Of a stretch of DNA of 64,000 bases, positions 1 to 10,770 are shown piece after piece. Under the pieces are notes generated by a model. That model worked only from the letters and a program-made list of their open reading frames with translations. It had not been told where the DNA came from and searched no databases. Both the position numbers and the translations under genes were made by a program. How positions within the stretch are numbered: the first letter of the stretch is position 1; every line of letters begins with the position of its first letter. The DNA is from Cylindrotheca closterium (lineage: Eukaryota; Bacillariophyta; Bacillariophyceae; Bacillariales; Bacillariaceae): NCBI GenBank assembly GCA_933822405.4, contig CAKOGP040002147.1, forward strand, positions 149,222 through 213,221, read 5' to 3'.

Positions 1-954
1 CAAGTCACGTGACCATGAGTGCCAACAAGCTGCTGCAGCGAATTGTGACTCCGGCATTTCAAGAGAACGGAGAGTTCTTGAAGGAAGCACACGAATACAC
101 TTTCGGACTGACATCGGATCCATTGACGCAGTTTGCAATTCTCTTTTCCACGATCATTCACGACCTGGACCATAAAGGAGTAGGAAATCCGCAGCTGGTC
201 AAAGAGAAGAATCGGCTTGCAACAATGTATGGAGGAAAGAGTGTCGCCGAGCAAAACTCGATTGATTTGGCGTTGGAGTTGCTGACTTCGTCCAGCTATT
301 CGGATCTTTTGAGTTGTATATGTGCGGACGACGAGGATTTCCAACGGTTCCGCCAGCTCGTCATCAACTGCGTCATGGCGACGGATATGTAAGTCTCACC
401 GAGTCGAATGGCGTTCGAAATCATGTGACCTATTGTACTGACATCCACTCGCAATTTCTACCGCACTTCGCAGTTTCGACAAGGAGCTTTTGACTCTACG
501 CAACAATCGTTGGAAGAAAGCCTTCAGTGAGAACGACGAGTCAGCATCCGACCTCAAGGCAACCATTGTCATTGAGCATATCATTCAGGCTGCTGACGTT
601 GCCCACACAATGCAGCATTGGCATGTGTACCAAAAGTGGAACGAGAAGCTGTTCTTTGAAATGAGAAAGGCATACGAAAGTGGTCGAGGGGGAGAGAAAG
701 ATCCTGCAGACACTTGGTACAATGGTGAGCTGTGGTTCTTTGATAACTACGTCATTCCATTGGCCAAGAAACTGGATGATTGTGGTGTGTTTGGTGTGTG
801 CAGTGACGAGTGCTTGACTTATGCCAAGCAGAACCGCAAGGAATGGGAAGTGAAGGGTCGTATTGTGGTTGAGGCCATGTGCAAAAAGTACAGGGACGAG
901 TATGAAATCAAAGAAGGGATTGATGAAGATGAAGAGGGTGATTCATCCGTTTAG
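1..954 (+). CDS. Cyclic-nucleotide phosphodiesterase domain, 3' end of a cyclase/PDE fusion gene (5' end outside window)
   Basis: Two exons are visible, 1..388 and 474..954, with a GTAAGT donor at 389 and a TTCGCAG acceptor ending at 473. Joining them reads ATDIFDKELLTLRNN across the junction, a signature of class I HD phosphodiesterases. Exon 1 carries the metal-binding motif HDLDHKGVGN. The stop is at 952..954 after an acidic tail. The fragment lines up without gaps with 7498..8451 of the complete gene downstream (offset 7497), so it is almost certainly the C-terminus of a tandem paralogue whose membrane and cyclase parts lie left of the window. It would hydrolyse cGMP or cAMP at the inner face of a membrane. 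Similarity to the paralogue ends just after the stop codon. Confidence 0.88.
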
Positions 955-1384
955 AATGAAATGATATGGATGGTTCTGGCTACTTTCGTTCGGAAAGGGG
1001 AGATTTTGTAGTTAAAATATTGTGAAATAAGCGAATTCTGGTAACATTAGAGTGCACGAAATCAACAGCAACACACTGGTATATATATATATATCTGTAG
1101 CATTAGATACTTCGTCAACAAGCTTAGTTTCTCCTCCTCTCTTGTCAAGGCGAATGGCTGGTTTGTCATAGGTTATATATCATGGTTTTTGGCCGCGTTC
1201 TGTATAGGGAGTCTTCAATCGTGGAGATATGTGGTTGGCAAGAAAATTGTGCTGAATCCACACCTGTTAGATAATAAAAGACCCTACGATACTCTGAGAC
1301 GATCAGTCTTCAGTTGTTCGGCGTAATGTAGTCCTAATCCTATGAACCTTAAAGTCGTTAATAAAACTTGCTTTAGTTGGGATA
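955..1384. other. Intergenic: 3' flank of PDE copy, AT-rich
   Basis: I see no gene here. A short (TA)n run lies at about 1080-1093. The stretch from about 1116 to 1215 resembles 10266 to 10381 (shared blocks such as CTCTCTTGTC, ATGGTTTTTGG and GGGAGTCTT in the same order), suggesting an old dispersed repeat. Part of this region may be the terminal repeat of the copia element on the minus strand, but no matching second LTR was found. Confidence 0.4.
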
Positions 1385-1437
1385 AGAGTTTTCGAATGAC
1401 CAAAGCAAACTCATGCTTTCGGTCATCCCAAAACTCT
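1385..1437. repeat. Inverted repeat (hairpin) just downstream of copia coding end
   Basis: Two arms of about 21 nt (AGAGTTTTCGAATGACCAAAG and its imperfect complement) are separated by about 10 nt. The hairpin sits 25 bp beyond the minus-strand stop of the copia polyprotein remnant, where the 3' LTR would begin, so it is probably part of the element's terminal region. Confidence 0.6.
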
Positions 1438-1462
1438 CTACGCAGTTTTAAACTACTGTAAT

Positions 1463-3169
1463 TCAATCGTTCATCTTTCGAACAACATCTGCCCATGACT
1501 GGTTCTCCATACTCTTTCGGTTGATGTATGACGGTTTAGACTCGTCACTATCTGACTCAGGGGAGTCGTCTGTACAACTTCCAACACGCTCCTTGACTGA
1601 TTCTTCCTCATCATCCTCTAGTAGAGAATCGATGTGTTTGTATCCTAAAACCACATCGCGAAACTTTCGAAACAAACTACCTTGCAAAGAATTGGTAAAA
1701 AAATCCGCCAGCATCTTTGCGGTCGGACAGTACACCACATCGATTCCCTCGGACAGCAATCGATCCTTAATAAAATAAAAACGATTGTCGATGTGTTTTG
1801 ACCTTTTTCCGGCTGACTTCTTACCGTTCAAAAGGATCTTCATGGCGCTCTGATTGTCCTGGTACAGTGTGTTCTTTTCCAGTTCAAAACCCTGCTGTTC
1901 CAAAAACATCCTCACCCAAATCATGTTCGGCAAAAAATCGCTCACGCCCACGACTTCTCCTTCAGTTGAGCTCTTCACATTAAGCCCCTGTTTCTTACAC
2001 ATGGTCGAAATCACCCCCCAGCCGAAAGAGATGCATCCTCCAGTGTGACTTTTGCAGTCGTCGTGGATTCCATACGAAACATCCACCCATGCTTGCATTC
2101 TTCTGATGTTGTCTCCACCAATGATTCTTGTTAAATCTATCGATCCTTTCAGATACTGCAAGACTCTCTTGAGCTTGACCCAATCGTCTTCATCTGGGCA
2201 TCCTACTCTAGTGCACAAGTAACCGATGGCGGTTTGAATGTCTAGACGGCATCGTCTTGAGACGTACAAAAGTGACGCTGTTACGCTGTGAAAATTGTCA
2301 GCCCTTTCCTCGTTTAAATCTTTCGCAGCTTCTCTCACATCAAAAAGATAGGCCTTGGCAGGCGAAGTTGCCTCTCTATTGATATCATCCATAAACATAT
2401 CGATCGCCTTCTGAATGTGTTTCTTCATGCTGATCTCCACCTTGCCGTCTTTGTATGTTATCTTCATCCCCAAAAACTCGTGCTCTTCGCCAAACTTGTT
2501 TGTCATCTTGCTGAACTTGGCTTCAATCTTCCCGATGATATCCTTTACAACCTCCAATTTCATATGGCTGATCTTGTTATCGTCTACATACCAGCAAATC
2601 GTGCATTGCTTTCCATCAATGACACAGTTGGCGACGCACAGATCGTATGGATTAAGCTTAAAACCCATATCCATGAGAGTTTCCGAGTAAAGTTCATACC
2701 ATAGCATCGAGCTTTTTACGCACCCATATAGTGCTCTGTCCAATTGTACGTACAGCACTTTCTTGCCCTTCACGATGGTGACAAATTCCCTTAGACTGGG
2801 ATCAAGATCACAGAAGATATTGACTTCGGGTCCCGAAATGCGCATGCTTACTCGATCTTTCATCTTTGCATTCAGGTACGCTCCTCTGACGTCGCTGGTG
2901 GCCTTAAACCTTCCCTCGATCGCGTCGACAATGCAGGTGATGAAAAGTGAATCTTAATCCACAGTAGGAGGAGCTGTCTCATCCTTGGTGTAGATTCCCC
3001 GCTGCACTCGACCGTTGAAAACGCTCCTAGCTCTTAGCACTGGATTCTCATCGGTGTGTCCTCTATTGATCTTTTCTTCAATAAGATTAATCATGTCTCC
3101 GGCTCCTCTCTTTTCTTCAAAAGAGATGCACATGAAGTAGTGACAGCCATCACTGCTTCCTCCAAGCAT
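1463..3169 (-). mobile_element. Truncated Ty1/copia (CoDi-like) retrotransposon: reverse transcriptase and RNase H
   Basis: Reading the minus strand, 2863..1463 is a 466-codon open frame ending the polyprotein. It has the RT active-site block CWYVDDN, the conserved ALYGCVKSS block before it, and copia RNase H motifs KSSTEGE, LYQDNQSAMK and RSKHIDNRFYFIKDRL. The frame extends upstream to 3169 (RARSVFNGRVQRGIY, the start of a copia RT) but is cut by one TAA at 2954..2956. Gag, protease and integrase are not visible and no flanking LTR pair could be matched, so this is a dead 3' fragment. It separates two tandem cyclase/PDE genes. The family resembles the CoDi elements known from diatoms. Confidence 0.88.
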
Positions 3170-4551
3170 TGTTTTGATGTCAGGGGGTTATCTTCAGTTC
3201 TTTGAAGGAGATTGGATTTTCTATTGCCAAAAGTATTGAACGAAGGCTCACTCTGAAGGTTAAAAATGAAGGAGCGAACTTGGTGTTCATTGCTCTCGGA
3301 AATACAGCTCTTCATTTTTAAAGTGTCGTCTCAAGCAAGGCGTCAACAAGACCATTTTCGGAAGGACACATATCATCCAGTGAAGTGATGATGATGCGGC
3401 TGATGGATATTGAGCCACTTGGACGAAGGAGCGTGTTAGATATTATATGCGGTATAATATTTGACTGAGGTTTTTGAGATTCCAGATTCCTTGGTGAAAG
3501 TGAATTGACGCGATGACCAACCAATAACGTAGTGAAAAGAATTGTCCATTCTTTTCAGTAAACCATCTCTAGATTGATTGTTGTTGCAACTTTGATTGAG
3601 TGCAGAATAGTTGATACTATAGTTATGGAACTGAAGTAGATAGTCATCAGTGCGTGTAGACCTGATTGGTCACATGGACAATCCAGAGTTAATGACTCGC
3701 ATCTGAATGATTATTTTGAAGATAGTCGTCCTATTTTCTATTTCTAACACACACCATCGTTGCGGCAGAGACAAGTGCAGCCTGCGAAAAGGATCCAGCT
3801 ACTAGAAGCAGGAAGGACCCAGCTACTAGCCTATGGCTGCTCTGGTAAGAAAAGGACATTTTTTTCTTGCCTTTGGTCAAATCATTGGAAGACGCTGGAC
3901 CACAGCGTTATTCACTCCTTCTTGTTTAAAAGACAAGTCAAGACTTCGCAGTTCTGATTCATGCGCAGGTTGATGGGACCCTTGTCAACCGGTTTCGTGC
4001 CGGTTACCGAAACGCGAACAGGTAATGAAATAGCTCCAGATTATTGTGATATTGTTTTTTATACATTTATCTGCCGTGTCTCAGCACACACGACTAACAA
4101 AAAAACATTAAATACCGCGTTAAGGTCGTGGTAACAATCCTTTTACTAGGGTAATGTACCCGGTACACGTGTACGCATCTTCTATGGGATACGTCACTCG
4201 TAGCGGTACCAGGTACTCGCTTAAAATGTTGAAGTTGAAAAACGCGAATCTGGATCATTATTCCTTGCAGCGGAAAGTGAAGGCACACACACTTTTAGTT
4301 TTGGCGGCGCAAGTTGAACAAAGGTTTTGCTCTATGTATCATGGGTTCGAGCTATCAAAAAAAATTAAATAGCCCTTGTGGTTCTGATGATGTGGACAGA
4401 ACAATTGATCTTTACACCAAATATAATAACTCCGGAAGATTTTTTTTCTTCTGGCCATAAAATAATACCTCTAATGCAAACTCACCCACCATACCATTAT
4501 ACCGTATTTCACTAAGCAGGCACGATACATTACATTTTCAAACAAGTTATC
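3170..4551. other. Intergenic region upstream of the cyclase/PDE gene
   Basis: No convincing gene. At 3788-3830 the words CCAGCTACTAG occur twice within a short direct duplication. The word TACCAGGTAC occurs at 4207..4216, one of four occurrences in intergenic parts of this window. The last 200 bp are the presumed promoter and leader of the plus-strand cyclase gene; no TATA box stands out. Confidence 0.4.
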
Positions 4552-7500
4552 ATGGAGTTGCCACATCCTTCCGGAGACACCATCAGTGTCCACAGCAATA
4601 GCTCACGGGGCAATGACAGTTACATGGGCAATGATGACGACAATGAAACACTGTCAACATTCAGTCACACGTCCAAAAGCAAGGCATCTGGCGTGCGCGA
4701 AACCACAAATATGCTCCAGAAGGACAAGTGGGTCATTCGGATACGTGTAGCGGCAGTCATTGTCATGCTGATGGCTGCTGTATCCGTCAGCTGTGTCGAG
4801 TACTTTGGGCTTGTGGGATCTGAGCAACTCGAATTTGAACATCGATATGAAGATCAAGCGGAACAGCTGGGTCACGCGCTCCAATCTGAGTTGGGGGTAA
4901 AGCTGCGTGCTATGGATTCTTTTTCGGTCGCCATTTCATCCTACTCGATGAATGGATTCGTGCAATGGCCCAACATTTCATTGCCTGAGTTTGAGTTTCG
5001 GGCGGCTACAGCTTTGACCAATGGAGGGGGGTTATCCATTGGGTTACAGCCACTTGTGCACAAGGAGAACTTGAAGGAATGGGAAGAGTACTCGATTCAA
5101 CACCAAGAGTGGCGAACGAAAGGTCTCGAGTTTCAACACATGTTTCCAGAAGCACTGCAAGTAGTTGCAGCTGGCGGCAACCGCAAACTACTCGGCGCAG
5201 GCAATCATTCTGAACCTACGGGTGAAGCAAATGATCACTCCGACAACTCATCCATTCCAGAAATTTCACAATACGTCTTTAAAGTGGTCGATGGCATTCC
5301 AGTTCGAGTGGAAGAGGATCTAATGATGCCAGTCTGGCAGTACAGTCCAATCGATAAGGGAATGCCATATGTGAACTACGATCAATACTCCAAAGACAGA
5401 AATAGGGATGCTTTGACTGAAGTTGTGAAGAAAGAGGTTGCCGTTTTAGGTCCATATTTTCCTCTTGCCGAGAGTTTTCACGGGTAAGTCTTCGAGTGTA
5501 TGCTCTTTCGTTCTACAACAGGTCAGACTAAGTGAGGTGTTTTCATTCCGCTTTGTAGGCACGACTTTGACCCAGTCTCTTTCAGATTCGAGGAGAACAC
5601 TTGGACTGAGATTTGGAACGGCGAAAGTACCGCCAATGCTGTAGACGAAAAGACCAACCCTCATAACAACATGGACGGTCCCGCTGTCAACATTTGGTAT
5701 CCAGTCTTCTCTGAACTTGGTTCTGGAGACCGTACTGAAGTAGGTATTCTCAGTATGACAGCAAGATGGGACTCTTTCTTCCTTCCGCATTTGCCACCTA
5801 ATCCGGTTGGACTCATGGTTGTGATGACCAATGCCTGTTCCGAGGGCTTCACCTTTGAGATCACTGGCGACGCGGTGACATACCTAGGGACCGGTGATTT
5901 CCACGACTCAGCCTTTGAGAGCTACCGAAGAGATTTCTCACTCACGGCTGAAGCTTCAGTATTTTCGGACATTCCCTTGTCGGCAACCTTTTGTCCCTAC
6001 ATGGCTGCTATTTACCCTTCTCAAAGCACGAGGGACTCGTACGAGACCGATAGACCAATCAACTACACAATCGGTGTTGCTTGCGTGTTTTTGTTCACAA
6101 TCATAGTCTTCATTTCATATGATCATTTGGTGGAACGCCGTCAACGCTTTTTGGCAGACACGGCAGAAAAGACCCATGTTATAGTTTCCGCCATGTTTCC
6201 CAAGGTTGTTCGAGACAGACTCTTTGACGAGAATAACAACAAATCGAGAAGTGGAATCAACAAGTTTGTGTCAAACCAAAGCAGCAAGTCTTCAACACCC
6301 GCGAGACCCAAGGACACCCCAATCGCTGATCTTTACACCAACACGACTGTCATGTTTGGTGACATTTCTAGATTTACCGCTTGGAGCAGTACTCGTCAAC
6401 CGACGGATGTATTCATCTTACTTGAAACACTTTACGGTGAATTCGATCGCATTGCGAGAGATATGGATGTGTTCAAGGTCGAGACGATCGGAGATTGCTA
6501 TGTAGCAGTGACGGGCTTGCCGAATCCACGACATGATCATCATTTGCGTATGGTAAGATACATCATATTGTCTTGGATCAAGATGTTGCCATTGAATCAA
6601 ATTTCTCAACCTTGCTCTCGCTATCACCCTCGTGACTAATTGACACTCCATCATTCCAGATTCGTTTCGCCAGACAAGCGTTGACACAGATGAGCGTTCT
6701 GACAAGAGAGCTTGAAGTCAGACTTGGACCAGACACAACAATGCTTGGTTTCCGCGTTGGTCTGAACTCTGGACCTGTCACTGCGGGTGTCCTTCGAGGC
6801 GAACGCAGTCGCTTCCAACTATTCGGCGATACAGTGAATACTGTAAGTTTTGCACTTTGATTATGCCATACTATCGATTACAATCGGTCAATCACTTACC
6901 CATGATATTGCATGACACCGCCTTACTAGGCTTCAAGAATGGAGTCAGCTGGAGCTGCCAACCGTATCCACATCGCTCAGGCTACTGCGGATCTTGTGAT
7001 TGATTCCGGGAAAGGCCATTGGTTGAGAAAACGTGACGACTTGATCGAGGCGAAAGGCAAGGGCGAAGTCCAGACATACTGGGTCAAGGGCGGTAAGGCT
7101 GCTTCTTCAACAAAAACTGGCACCTCAAACGGATCTAGCAATTCTTTCCGTGCTCAAAAAGATAACAAGCGCAAGCTTGCAAAACAAGAACGGGTCCGAC
7201 AGTCCCTGATCGACTGGCAAGTGGAACTCTTGTCCAAATTGATCAAGCAGATTGTAGGCCTTCGCAAAACAAAGACGGTGAAGAATCAAGACTTTGCCAA
7301 TCACGTCGGACAAAAGCTACTACCAAGAGAAGAAATCGCCGAGCATATCCACATGCCTCCGTTTGATCCAGAAAAGGCCAAGACGGTATTGAAAGGCGGT
7401 GATGATCTCCCGGACTTGGTCACGTCGCAACTCAAGGATCTAATTTCCACCATTTCCAGTTTGTATCACAACAACAGCTTTCATAACTTCGACCATGCAA

Positions 7501-8451
7501 GTCACGTGACCATGAGTGCCAACAAGCTGCTGCAGCGGATTGTGACTCCGGCATTTCAAGAGAATGGAGAGTTCTTGAAGGAAGCACACGAATACACCTT
7601 CGGACTGACATCGGATCCATTGACGCAGTTTGCAATTCTCTTTTCCACGATCATTCACGACCTGGACCACAGCGGAGTAGGAAATCCGCAGTTGGTCAAA
7701 GAGAAGAACCGGCTTGCAGCAATGTATGGAGGAAAGAGTGTCGCCGAGCAAAACTCGATTGATTTGGCGTTGGAGTTGCTGACTTCGTCCAGCTATTCGG
7801 ATCTTTTGAGTTGTATCTGTGCGGACGACGAGGATTTCCAACGGTTCCGCCAGCTCGTCATCAACTGCGTCATGGCGACGGATATGTAAGTCTCACCGAG
7901 CCGAATGGCGTTCGAAATCATGTGACCTATTGTACTGACATCCATTCGCAATTTCTACCGCACTTCGCAGTTTCGACAAGGAGCTTTTGACTCTACGCAA
8001 CAATCGTTGGAAGAAAGCCTTCAGTGAGAACGACGAGTCAGCATCCGACCTCAAGGCAACCATTGTCATTGAGCATATCATTCAGGCTGCTGACGTTGCC
8101 CACACAATGCAGCATTGGCATGTGTACCAAAAGTGGAACGAGAAGCTGTTCTTTGAAATGAGAAAGGCATACGAAAGTGGTCGAGGGGGAGAGAAAGATC
8201 CTGCAGACACTTGGTACAATGGTGAGCTGTGGTTCTTTGATAACTACGTCATTCCATTGGCCAAGAAACTGGATGATTGTGGTGTGTTTGGTGTGTGCAG
8301 TGACGAGTGCTTGACTTATGCCAAGCAGAACCGCAAGGAATGGGAAGTGAAGGGTCGTATTGTGGTTGAGGCCATGTGCAAAAAGTACAGGGACGAGTAT
8401 GAAATCAAAGAAGGGATTGATGAAGATGAAGAGGATGATTCATCCAATTAG
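4552..8451 (+). CDS. Transmembrane receptor-type nucleotide (guanylate-like) cyclase fused to cyclic-nucleotide phosphodiesterase
   Basis: Five exons: 4552..5483, 5559..6552, 6660..6842, 6930..7885, 7971..8451, all GT-AG, giving about 1181 residues. Layout: a Ser/Asp-rich cytosolic N-terminus (1-60), membrane segment (about 64-84), a large extracellular sensor-like region (85-475, resembling CHASE-type ligand domains), a second membrane segment (about 479-500), a class III cyclase (about 565-750) and an HD phosphodiesterase (about 845-1150). The cyclase has both metal aspartates (FGDISRFTAW and ETIGDCYVAVTGLP) and LFGDTVNTASRMES. The Glu of KVETIGD is typical of guanylate cyclases, but the usual Cys before LFGDTVN is Gln, so substrate is uncertain. 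The PDE has HNFDHASHV and HDLDHSGVGN. One protein can thus make and destroy the messenger at the membrane. The last 954 bp nearly match 1..954. Confidence 0.93.
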
Positions 8452-8901
8452 GGTGTACATACACGGATGCTTTCATTCGAATCGGGGGATTTCAAACTGC
8501 CGTATACATACCATTTCAATATAAAAATTAGATCAAGATTACAGTAACGCATCAATTATATTATACGTGCCAATCCTCCGATAGTGTGGCTTGCAGGGAA
8601 GCGTTTGAGAAGCGATGTCAACAGGAGTTCAGGGGAAATCTGCTGTCGTGTTGGTAAAACGTATGGCTCGAGACATTTTGTTCTATTCTCCGATGCCTCC
8701 CTCCACCATGCTTCGACCGAATCAATCGAGACGGTTCAAGGTGACGGAATCGAGACGTTTCTTTTACTACGACCTATTTCGTCAGCTACACCATCAGGTC
8801 TTCTTCGTACCAAAACAGGAGAAAACGACCAACCATCGCTGATGGGGTACAAATATCATCGGACCTGTCCAGAAGGACCAGAGCCTCACTACATTCCTTA
8901 A
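8452..8901. other. Intergenic, convergent gene ends
   Basis: This lies between the cyclase/PDE stop and the stop of the minus-strand 2H phosphoesterase. Two overlapping plus-strand open frames of 75-105 codons (8584-8901) lack recognisable motifs and neither is preferred; I do not call them genes. Confidence 0.4.
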
Positions 8902-9756
8902 TCAGTTGAGGTCAATTCGAGTGACTTCTTTCCATTGACTCACACCATTGAGAGTTCCCGGAGTAGTAAGGAATAAGCCAGCTTCATCGGCGATAAAATC
9001 TTCGGGAGGTTGTATGCTCGTGGTCGGAGAGAGCGATTGGCTTCCGTAATACTTGCTAAAATGTGGCTCATGAGCTGGACCGGGAAATATCCATTCACCG
9101 GGAGGTAATTTCAACACTTGGCGGGATTGTGCCAGCAGCTTCATGTACTCGTCACTGCGCTCCATCATCGCAACACAGGATTGGGACCAGACGAGATTAT
9201 TGTTAGGATCGTACATGGACTCACAAGGTTCTTTGCGAAAGCGACAAGGGATTGGGCCGATACCGCGCAGTCCTTTTCGCAACTGTTTGCCCAATTCAGT
9301 TGCCCCGCGTTGTGTCTCGCATCGAATACTGCCCACAATCGTAACATGTGGAACAAATGGTGCGCTGCTGCCCAATTGATTATACCGTAGCGAAAGTTTA
9401 GAAATTTCCTTGGCGTATTTTGACCGTATAGGTTCTGGCGGGAGGAGCCACAGTGACAAAAATAGACAGCCGGCCTCAGCTACAAAGTTGTCCAACAAGT
9501 GACTTCCAGGATTATATTTGAGTAGTGACGGTAACTCATCAGCGACTGACATGGATCGACCACGATGCCGCAGCGCTCGCGGTGGGTCCAAATTCAAGAA
9601 TAGCGCAGAAGATTGAGTTCGACGGTGAACAACGTTCCGTCGTCCAATGCTTTCCGTTGTCGTCAACCGTTCCACATCACCCAAAAGTGCCGATAACCTT
9701 CTCCAGCTCATCTTGGCTCTTTGCCTTGATTTCTTCTGCTGTTTTTGCTTCTCCAT
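8902..9756 (-). CDS. 2H phosphoesterase / cyclic phosphodiesterase-like protein
   Basis: Single exon, 284 residues, ATG at 9756. The 2H fold is marked by two His-x-Thr/Ser signatures, HVT at residues 137-139 (FVPHVTIVGSI) and HFS at 232-234 (HEPHFSKYYG). Before the first comes the strand SLWLLPPEP, and the protein ends with a strand containing WKEVTRIDL, as in plant and yeast cyclic phosphodiesterases that open ADP-ribose 1'',2''-cyclic phosphate from tRNA splicing or nucleoside 2',3'-cyclic phosphates. The first 95 residues are basic and poorly conserved and could be a targeting sequence. Its position beside a cGMP/cAMP-type gene may be chance, since 2H enzymes are not known to act on 3',5'-cyclic nucleotides. 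Confidence 0.82.
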   Translation of the reverse strand: MEKQKQQKKSRQRAKMSWRRLSALLGDVERLTTTESIGRRNVVHRRTQSSALFLNLDPPRALRHRGRSMSVADELPSLLKYNPGSHLLDNFVAEAGCLFLSLWLLPPEPIRSKYAKEISKLSLRYNQLGSSAPFVPHVTIVGSIRCETQRGATELGKQLRKGLRGIGPIPCRFRKEPCESMYDPNNNLVWSQSCVAMMERSDEYMKLLAQSRQVLKLPPGEWIFPGPAHEPHFSKYYGSQSLSPTTSIQPPEDFIADEAGLFLTTPGTLNGVSQWKEVTRIDLN

Positions 9757-10770
9757 TCTCTCTTGATCCTCGTACTCCCGTCATGCTAAAGGCGGAGCTC
9801 CAGCTTTTCAAGCCTGGTTTGTTATTGCCGCTTTAGAGATTGCAGGTACGAAATCAATAAATTGAAATTGAAAATGATGATGCCGTCCACATACAATATG
9901 ATAGTGCCGGTACAGTATTGCCAGCGAATATTGGGGTTCCGAATGATTGCCCCCAGTATCATCCCCTTTCCCTTTTCTCCCCTATTCTCCGCATGCATCA
10001 TGATTCTTCATGGATCATGCACGGAGGCTGAAGGTTCTCATCCGCATGCGGAGAGCAGAATCAGCCTCAACCAGTAGAAGGACTAGTTTTGTTTTTCTGA
10101 TCTACACACCGGCACCTTATTGTCACTTACTAGCTATCCAGCCCACGTCATGCTCTTCTAAGATATCTGATGCCGGCCGTTGCATCCGTTGGTTTATATT
10201 GTAGTACATGAATAACTACAAACATTTTAGGAAACCTACACTGCAGCATCAAAGTTTTTAAAAATAAGCTTCTTCTCTGCTCTCTTGTCCAATGCCTGGT
10301 TTCTCATCGCCAATATTTTCCAAAAAGGACCTGTTGACACCATGGTTTTTGGACTTCTGTTCTTTTCCCTGGGGAGTCTTTTACACGAGGAATGAGGTTC
10401 TTGTGTCAATCAAAAAATGACCTGCAGAACAAGCTCAAAGCGTGACTTGCATGCAGGCAGGCGTTTGACTGCCGTAGTAAAAGATCCGTTACAATATCTG
10501 CACGCTTGTCAGTTGGCGGTGAATCAACGGTTTGAGAAAATACTTAGAGCGAGGACAATATATCGCGTTAAGTGACATTAATGCACATCTAAAATAATCA
10601 GAAATCTTAAAAGGACCAATACGTATCATTGGATTCCGCCTGCGTTGGATTCGGTTTCAAAAATGGGAGGGAAGAATTTTCTTGGGTGTCGAGCAGGTTG
10701 ATCTCTCTTGTTCATCACAGCATCACTCATCAAGCTACCTCCATAACCACACTCGTGCTATCCATTGACA
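9757..10770. other. Intergenic, divergent promoter region
   Basis: About 1 kb between divergently transcribed genes, presumably holding both promoters. The stretch 10266 to 10381 resembles 1116 to 1215 (see repeat entry). No RNA gene or further coding region is supported. Confidence 0.4.
10266..10381. repeat. Degenerate dispersed repeat (second copy near 1116..1215)
   Basis: Shared blocks in the same order and similar spacing: AAGCTT, TCTCTTGTC, CTGGTTT plus TCAT, ATGGTTTTTGG and GGGAGTCTT. The copies are well diverged, so the call rests on order and spacing rather than long identity. The nature of the repeat is unknown. Confidence 0.4.

Noticed and set aside
8584..8901. Plus-strand open frame of 105 codons, overlapping one of 75 codons
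   Set aside because: Two frames overlap in the same stretch, neither has a recognisable motif, and it lies in a convergent 3' flank.
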